From the NCBI GenBank assembly GCA_950295325.1, contig OX485808.1, positions 36,290,527 to 36,354,526 of the forward strand: a DNA stretch of 64,000 nucleotides, given 5' to 3'. The notes under the pieces were generated by a model. The model searched no databases, was not told the origin of the DNA, and saw only the letters and a program-made list of their open reading frames with translations. This DNA comes from Polytrichum commune (Eukaryota > Streptophyta > Polytrichopsida > Polytrichales > Polytrichaceae). The first letter of the stretch is position 1. Each line of letters opens with the position of its first letter. The position numbers and the translations under genes are program-made. Shown here piece by piece: positions 56,838-64,000 of this stretch.

Positions 56838-59800
56838 TTTGTGCGCCGATGATGAGCTTTGGACTTTGAGGCAGGATAGGGTATATAGTTTGATTTTCGG
56901 CAGTTTGCTTTAGGAAAATGGGTGACCCCCGCGTTGGCGCAGGGGTTCTTTCTGCCTTGATGAATTTGTGCGCCGATGATGAGCTTTGGACTTTGAGGCA
57001 GGATAGGGTATATAGTTTGATTTTCTGCAGTTTGCTTTAGGAAATTGGGTGACCCCTGTGTTGGTGCAGGGGTCCTTTCTGCCTTGATGAATTTGTGCGC
57101 CGATGATGAGCTTCTGGCTCTGCGGCAGGATAGGGTATATAGTTTGATTTTCGGCAGTTTGCTTTAGGAAATTGGGTGACCCCTGCATTGGCGCAGGGGT
57201 CCTTTCTACCTTGATGAATTTGTGCGCCGATGATAAGCTTCTGGCTCTGAGGCAGATTAGGGTATATAGTTTGATTTTTTGCAGTTTGCTTTAGGAAATT
57301 GGGTGACCCCTGCGTTGCCGCAGGGATCCTTTCTGCCTTGATGAATTTGTGCGCCGATGATGAGCTTCTGGCTCTGACGGAGGATAGGGTATATAGTTTG
57401 ATTTTCTGCAGTTTGCTTTAGGAAATTGGGTGACCCCTGCGTTGGCGCAGGGGTCCTTTCTGCCTTGATGAATTTGTGCGCCGATGATAAGCTTGTGGTT
57501 CAGAGGCAGGTTAGGGTATATAGTTTGATTTTTTGCAGTTTGCTTTAGGAAATTGGGTGACCCCTGCGTTGGCGCAGGGGTCCTTTCTGCCTTGATGAAT
57601 TTGTGCGCCGATGATAAGCTTGTGGTTCAGAGGCAGGTTAGGGTATATAGTTTGATTTTTTGCAGTTTGCTTTAGGAAATTGGGTGACCCCCGCGTTGGC
57701 GCAGGGGTTCTTTCTGCCTTGATGAATTTGTGCGCCGATGATGAGCTTTGGACTTTGAGGTAGGATAGGGTATATAGTTTGATTTTCTGCAGTTTGATAT
57801 AGGAAATTGGGTGACCCCTGCGTTGCCGCAAGGGTCCTTTCTACCTTGATGAATTTGTGCGCCGATGATGAGCTTCTGGCTCTGAGGCAGGATAGGATAT
57901 ATAGTTTGATTTTCGGCAGTTTGCTTTAGGAAATTGGGTGACCCCTGCATTGGCGCAGGGGTCCTTTCTACCTTGATGAATTTGTGTGCCGATGATGAGC
58001 TTCTGGGTCTGCGGCAGGATAGGGTATATAGTTTGATTTTCTGCAATTTGATTTAGGAAAATGGGTGACCCCTGCGTTGGCGCAGGGGTCCTTTCTACCT
58101 TGATGAATTTGTGCGCCGATGATGAGCTTCTGGCTCTGAGGCAGGATAGGGTATATAGTTTGATTTTCGGCAGTTTGCTTTAGGAAAATGGGTGACCCCC
58201 GCGTTGGCGCAGGGGTTCTTTCTGCCTTGATGAATTTGTGCGCCGATGATGAGCTTTGGACTTTGAGGTAGGATAGGGTATATAGTTTGATTTTCTACAG
58301 TTTGATATAGGAAATTGGGTGACCCCTGCGTTGCCGCAAGGGTCCTTTCTACCTTGATGAATTTGTGCGCCGATGATGAGCTTCTGGCTCTGAGGCAGGA
58401 TAGGGTATATAGTTTGATTTTCGGCAGTTTGCTTTAGGAAAATGGGTGACCCCCGCGTTGGCGCAGGGGTTCTTTCTGCCTTGATGAATTTGTGCGCCGA
58501 TGATGAGCTTTGGACTTTGAGGCAGGATAGGGTATATAGTTTGATTTTCTGCAGTTTGATATAGGAAATTGGGTGACCCCTGCGTTGCCGCAGGGGTCCT
58601 TTCTGCCTTGATGAATTTGTGCGCCGATGATGAGCTTCTGGCTCTGAGGCAGGATAGGGTATATAGTTTGATTTTTTGCAGTTTGCTTTAGGAAAATGGG
58701 TGACCCCTGCATTGCCGCAGGGGTTCTTTCTGCCTTGATGAATTTGTGCGCCGATGATGAGCTTCTGGATCTGAGGCAGGATAGGATATATAGTTTGATT
58801 TTCGGCAGTTTGCTTTAGGAAATTGGGTGACCCCTGCATTGGCGCAGGGGTCCTTTCTACCTTGATGAATTTGTGTGCCGATGATGAGCTTCTGGGTCTG
58901 CGGTAGGATAGGGTATATAGTTTGATTTTTTGTAGTTTGCTTTAGGAAAATGGGTGACCCCTGCATTGCCGCAGGGGTTCTTTCTGCCTTGATGAATTTG
59001 TGCGCCGATGATGAGCTTCTGGATCTGAGGCAGGATAGGATATATAGTTTGATTTTCGGCAGTTTGCTTTAGGAAATTGGGTGACCCCTGCATTGGCGCA
59101 GGGGTCCTTTCTACCTTGATGAATTTGTGTGCCGATGATGAGCTTCTGGGTCTGCGGCAGGATAGGGTATATAGTTTGATTTTCTGCAATTTGATTTAGG
59201 AAAATGGGTGACCCCTGCGTTGGCGCAGGGGTCCTTTCTACCTTGATGAATTTGTGCGCCGATGATGAGCTTCTGGCTCTGAGGCAGGATAGGGTATATA
59301 GTTTGATTTTCGGCAGTTTGCTTTAGGAAAATGGGTGACCCCCGCGTTGGCGCAGGGGTTCTTTCTGCCTTGATGAATTTGTGCGCCGATGATGAGCTTT
59401 GGACTTTGAGGCAGGATAGGGTATATAGTTTGATTTTCTGCAGTTTGATATAGGAAATTGGGTGACCCCTGCGTTGCCGCAGGGGTCCTTTCTGCCTTGA
59501 TGAATTTGTGCGCCGATGATGAGCTTCTGGCTCTGAGGCAGGATAGGGTATATAGTTTGATTTTTTGCAGTTTGCTTTAGGAAAATGGGTGACCCCTGCA
59601 TTGCCGCAGGGGTTCTTTCTGCCTTGATGAATTTGTGCGCCGATGATGAGCTTCTGGATCTGAGGCAGGATAGGATATATAGTTTGATTTTCGGCAGTTT
59701 GCTTTAGGAAATTGGGGACCCCTGCATTGGCGCAGGGGTCCTTTCTACCTTGATGAATTTGTGTGCCGATGATGAGCTTCTGGCTCTGCGGCAGGATAGG

Positions 59801-60499
59801 GTATATAGTTTGATTTTCTGCAATTTGATTTAGGAAAATGGGTGACCCCTGCGTTGGCGCAGGGGTCCTTTCTACCTTGATGAATTTGTGCGCCGATGAT
59901 GAGCTTCTGGCTCTGAGGCAGGATAGGGTATATAGTTTGATTTTTGGCAGTTTGCTTTAGGAAAATGGGTTACCCCTGCGTTGGCGCAGGAGTCCTTTCT
60001 TCCTTGATGAATTTGTGCGCCGATGATGAGCTTCTGGCTCTGAGGCAGGATAGGGTATATAGTTTGATTTTCTGAAGTTTGCTTTAGGAAAATGGGTGAC
60101 CCCTGCGTTGGCGCAGGGGTCCTTTCTGCCTTGATGAATTTGTGCGCCGATGATGAGCTTGTGGTTCAGAGGGAGGTTAGGGTATATAGTTTGATTTTTT
60201 GCAGTTCGCTTTAGGAAATTGGGTTACCCCTGCGTTGGCGCAGGGGTCCTTTCTTCCTTGATGAATTTGTGGGCCGATGATGAGCTTCTGGTTCTGAGGC
60301 AGGATAGGGTATATAGTTTGATTTTAGGCAGTTTGCTTTAGGAAAATGGGTGACCCCTGCGTTGGCGCAGGGGTCCTTTCTGCCTTGATGAATTTGTGCG
60401 CCGATGATGAGCTTGTGGTTGAGAGGCATGATAGGGTATATAGTTTGATTTTTTGCAGTTTGCTTTATGAAATTGAATGACCCCAGGGGTCCTTTCTGC
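56838..60499. repeat. 127-bp tandem repeat array, about 29 units
   Basis: GTGCGCCGATGATGAGCTT restarts at 56841, 56968, 57095, 57222 and 57349, a strict 127-base period that holds to about 60480. Most units carry GACCCCTGCG, a 4-base loop (usually TTGG), and CGCAGGGGTC, a perfect 10-bp-stem hairpin. Each also carries GGGTATATAGTTTGATTTT with a TATATA core that reads on both strands. The last unit lacks the hairpin loop. Since 127 is one more than a multiple of three, reading frames rotate from unit to unit and create many spurious ORFs. A block of variants at 58434-58712 recurs at 59323-59601, exactly seven units (889 bases) away, indicating unequal exchange. Confidence 0.92.
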
Positions 60500-60765
60500 T
60501 ATAGGTTATATGAGTATTTTTTTGTCATGTGATGATGGCCTATTTATTCTAATCCATATTCATTTTTTTTTTGTAGGTTTCTTCATAGAGAGTACATGGA
60601 GTCGAGTACAACAGTTACTTGTCCGAGATGCTTAGTGGTTTCAACATTGTCTTAGCTAGTCGTCGTTTAGTCATAGGTTTATTTGCTATAACTTAGCTAG
60701 TCGTCGTTTATAGTACTTCATATTTTTTTCCTAAGTGTATTGTGTTTCATTTACCTACCTTCCAG
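60500..60765 (+). promoter_or_regulatory. Leader between the array and the ParB-like gene
   Basis: Contains TTTTTTTGTAG|GTTTC (about 60577) and CTACCTTCCAG|ATG (60751-60766), both acceptor-like, so the transcript may start within the array and be spliced into the coding exon. A 19-base direct repeat (CTTAGCTAGTCGTCGTTTA) lies at about 60651 and 60694. Promoter activity is inference. Confidence 0.35.
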
Positions 60766-62262
60766 ATGACATTATCCGATGTTCCCGTACCCGAGCAAGT
60801 CCCACCTCCCTCGATAGATTCCTTGGAGGAGGATTGTGGCATTCCCCCTCAACATTCTTCAATCCTAGATGTTGCCGACTTGGAGGAGGATGTCCCATCC
60901 TCCGATCAACATGCTGCCGATACCACACAAGAGGCCACCCAAGAAGCCGATACCATACAAGAGGCCATCCAAGAAACGCCCGATTCAAGCGACAAACGCT
61001 CGTCAAATCCCTTACGTCCTCCTGGTGGTGTTGAACTTGGCATTGTTCACATGCCCCCTCATCTGCAGGACAAGGACCCCATGTGGAGCGCAAATGAGAT
61101 GAGATTGCTGCAGAAGAGTGACTACAATACTGTCATCTCCAATCTTCGCACCAAACCCATTAAGAAGTCTCGATTCCTTATTCCTCTTTGCCGTCTCAAG
61201 ACCTACCCGAAGGTGCGTCCAATTGTCGATTCCGACGTCGAGATGTTGGCGAACGAGTTCATCAAAGGGTATCGAGAAGGAGATCGAGTTTTGTATGTGT
61301 CTCCTTTCGACATCACGGACAAGGACCTAGCGGTTCGAGAGGATGACGCCATCTGGTCTAACCCACTACGGAAGTCTGCTAATAATGAGTTCGAATAGTA
61401 CTTGTCGTCTGATCCTTATCTCCATCAGTTTCGGAACAAATACTTTTATGTCTACGAAGGTAATCACCGCGTGACGGCTTGGATGGGTTACATCTACAAA
61501 TACCATTCCAATAATCCTGACTGGTACATTTCGGTTGACTGTATTGTTCTCGACGCACGTGGGCAATGCTCAATGCTTCTCAACGCCATGAACGACATAA
61601 ACTGGTAAGTATACTTGTAAATCCATTTCCATTAATTTCATATTCCATTTACCCATGGAAGCCTTGTTTTAATACTCATATCTTCATTCACAGGTCGACG
61701 GAACATGATCATGTTCAAGACAATACTATTGCCAAGTTGCAAAGAATTCGAACCTTCGGCTCCTTCAAACTTTCTGATTTCAAAGGTCTTATTAGCAAAG
61801 AGGACATGGCTATTTGCGAGGCTTATAAACCCCGTCTACCGTCATGGTATCCACTCACAATGGACATTTTTGTTAAATTCCTCCACGCGGTAAGTTTTCT
61901 AAAGTTATGTGCTTATCGTTTTCATATTATGAAGTGCATCATGCGTTTCTTGCATCTTAATTATTGTCGTACAGAGACAATGCGCTGCTGCATCCGACGC
62001 TGCTTGCTCGAACTATTACGAGACTGTGCCCGAGAATGAGAGGACTGGGCCTGGAGTCTGGATGTCTACATGAGTCTACATGAGTCCTCCTACTTCGTTC
62101 GCCTTACCTTCATATGCCGAACGTATAGCACAAGAATTCATACGCGCCCCATCTCCAATCCTTTCAGATTTTCCACGTCAACTTTTCAACCCTACAGTGC
62201 TTAGATTCATGGATGTCGAGGCTGATCAATGTGACGAGAGTTTCGATGTTGGTTCACCTTGA
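60766..62262 (+). pseudogene. ParB/sulfiredoxin-fold-like protein gene, three exons, two in-frame stops
   Basis: Exons 60766-61604, 61694-61889 and 61975-62262 are joined at good sites (CTG|GTAAGT...CACAG; GCG|GTAAGT...TACAG), restoring one frame of about 440 codons. The N-terminus is acidic with a QEA-rich repeat (residues 54-70). Residues 136-180 read RFLIPLCRLKTYPKVRPIVD, then VEMLANEFIKG. About 40 residues later comes YFYVYEGNHRVTAW. This spacing matches ParB-type domains (IP...L..NP..R......V..LA..I..G ... GHHR..A). The second exon has FGSFKLSDFKGLISKEDMAI. Two in-frame stops occur: TAG 61396-61398 (after NEFE) and TGA 62071-62073 (after VWMST). Coding-like sequence continues past both. 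The start is the ATG directly after the acceptor. Fold assignment is by motif only. It diverges from the MULE-like gene and may be its accessory. Confidence 0.6.
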
Positions 62263-64000
62263 TCAAGACTATCCATATGTTTGTTTCTGGTTTGTTACGT
62301 GCATAATGTAGCCATTTCTTTTTAAAATAAAACATCTACAAGTTTCTTTGTGTCATAACTATTGTAGACTTGTCAAAGAAGTTCAAAGAAGTTGAAGTTT
62401 GAAAGTTTGAGTTATGCCATTTGCACTGAAATGCATGTGCACGCTTCTAACTCGAACACTGAATTGACTCTATCTAACAAAACTTTGTCATATCTAGTGA
62501 CATTTGGGAGATGTTACTAGATGGAACTCCCAATTTTTAATACATACATGAATTTTTCTCGCCATCATATTTGTTGCTTCACAATTGCTCCTTTGTTTGT
62601 TTTGAATAAGTCTATGGCTTAGAATAGGTGTCTACAACACCCTTGCTTCAAATATTTATGTTAAATTGCTCAAGCCTCCAATAATTTATATTCCAACGCC
62701 CAATCCTTCCTTTCAGATTTGCTAACACATTGATATTTTCACTCCATGCTCTTTGCACTCCTAGGTTACCAATTCCCTTGAATTGTCATGAATAGGTGTC
62801 TCTACCTTAGAGGGTGTATAAACCAACACTCGAGAGGGCTTAGCCGATTTAGATCAACGGTATAAATGATTGGCTTAGCAAATTGACCTAGATTTATGGG
62901 TTGCTCGACCCAACTCTCGACGCAACCTCCAAACCTAACCTCCAATAACATGTAGTGATGTAAGCATCCACATCAAAGTTGGGACATAGGACTTAGGACC
63001 CCACGTGAAGTAATAAGTCCCAATTTTTATCCTTTCAACAACTAAGTTTGCACATATTGACCTTAAGTGAACTAAGACTTGGGACCCCTTTTGAACCAAC
63101 CCTTAGTGAACCGCCCTCGTTCACATCGACTTAAAGTGCCGAATTTATTTTTCTTTTCTTTCTTTATTCCCCGGCCCAAGGAAGATGGTGGTCCACCAAA
63201 TTGTCCTATTAGTGTGGGTTACCATTTGGGGTTACGTATTGCTAGAACTTTTTACCGACATTATTATATTTTAACTAACTAGATTACATCATATTCTTCA
63301 GTGTGCGTACTAAATACTTGTGTCATTTGGGTAAAAAATTATACTCTCTGTAAAATATTATAGCAATGCGTAACTGCAAACAATAACCCCCACTAATTAG
63401 GCAAAATAGCGTAGTAAATATCATAAGCCTTGTAGTTGAATTTTAACATTGGCTAGGCATTTTTAAAATTTAAGATCATGACTGGTCATCTCTAGATTCC
63501 GCCTATAAGAAGATAGAGCAATATTACTTTATAAGTTATCCATAAATCAGAATAAGGAAAACTTATTTGGAAATCAACGTCTAGAATTTGACAATGACTT
63601 AGTTGAAGAATGAGGTAAGTAAACCTAATTTGGTTACTTATCTTGATTGAAAATAATTATGTTTAAATGGTCTTTGGTTAAGTGTGTATCCAAGAATGGA
63701 CACCAAGAAGACACGTGTTTGATAGATTTGGAAGAAAGGCATAATGTTCCTCAATAAACCACACAATGTTTAATACTCTCAAACAATATTCTTTACTAAA
63801 ATTGTCGGCACTACCCTCTCCACTGAGATTCTAGATTGAGGGGACCTACCTACATGACCGATTAACAAACACAAGAATATTCACTTGTTGGATTGTATAA
63901 ACTTTGCCATTTAAATTATTGTTTCAAGGATGCCAGCCCTAATTACGCCCTTAGCCTTAAACACTGAAATAAATTTGTTAATTAATTAAAACACAATTTC
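62263..64000. other. No recognised gene
   Basis: AT-rich. No terminal repeat matching the 53-kb side was found, so the outer limit of the two-gene element is undefined. A fragment CTCTACCTTAGAGGGTG near 62806 resembles the ends of the 13872-14168 element. The ORF at 63079-63282 shows no domain. Confidence 0.45.

Noticed and set aside
56910-60429. Many ORFs of 70-220 codons in the 127-bp array
   Set aside because: They arise from frame rotation of a 3n+1-length repeat and share the same three translated phrases. No sign of protein-level constraint.
56838-60499. CRISPR-like appearance of the array
   Set aside because: There are no variable spacers between short repeats. The whole 127-bp unit is repeated, the setting is an intron-containing plant genome, and no cas-like gene is present.
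53219-62262. Terminal inverted repeats of the two-gene element
   Set aside because: The flanks at 52.7-53.2 kb and 62.2-63.3 kb were compared by eye in inverted orientation and no convincing match was seen. Element limits are left open.

Overview
The window looks like nuclear DNA of a non-flowering land plant, most probably a moss. It is AT-rich and intron-bearing. It carries one large resistance-type gene that joins a protein kinase, an NB-ARC ATPase and a 24-residue leucine-rich repeat array. That kinase-NB-ARC-LRR order is known from bryophytes. The species assignment is inference. Most of the rest is decayed transposable-element sequence of many superfamilies, with only a few pieces of ordinary gene-like DNA.

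Layout. 0-9.9 kb: a CACTA (En/Spm) TNP2 remnant on the minus strand, then mostly featureless DNA, then a pogo/Tigger C-terminal fragment with one terminal repeat. 9.9-11.2 kb: a 1.32-kb foldback element that is almost entirely two inverted arms. 11.2-18.7 kb: short tandem repeats, a LINE 3' fragment, a 1.48-kb PIF/Harbinger element with perfect 33-bp terminal repeats and a broken transposase, and a small hAT-like MITE. 20-23 kb: a probable host gene with a transit-peptide-like first exon and an intron built of degenerate repeats. 23-34 kb: dispersed repeats, two further hAT-like insertions with exact 8-bp target duplications, an inverted-repeat element and a second, longer LINE remnant. 34-38.6 kb: fragments of an HTATSF1/CUS2-like splicing-factor gene and of a Rab GTPase gene, the latter abutting a minus-strand Ty1/copia remnant. 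39.2 kb: a second copy of the hAT-like MITE family.

41.7-47.4 kb holds the kinase-NB-ARC-LRR gene in three exons. Kinase and nucleotide-binding motifs are intact. The last part of the LRR array carries a 4-bp insertion, a nonsense codon and two 1-bp deletions. 47.4-52 kb has no recognised gene, only degenerate repeats and a possible tRNA-derived SINE head. 51.9-52.7 kb holds a second pogo/Tigger fragment with the matching terminal repeat.

53.2-62.3 kb is the most unusual part. On the minus strand is a MULE-like transposase gene (GCM/WRKY-like zinc domain, DDE-type core, SWIM zinc finger, one intron). On the plus strand, diverging from it, is a three-exon gene whose product has a ParB/sulfiredoxin-fold-like signature. 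Between them lie about 29 copies of a 127-bp repeat, most containing a perfect 10-bp-stem hairpin and a TATATA core. I read this as one two-gene element with a repeat-rich bidirectional control region. Each gene is otherwise open but broken by single in-frame stops that could have come from C-to-T change at CAG or CGA. No terminal repeats were found, so the unity of the element is inference.
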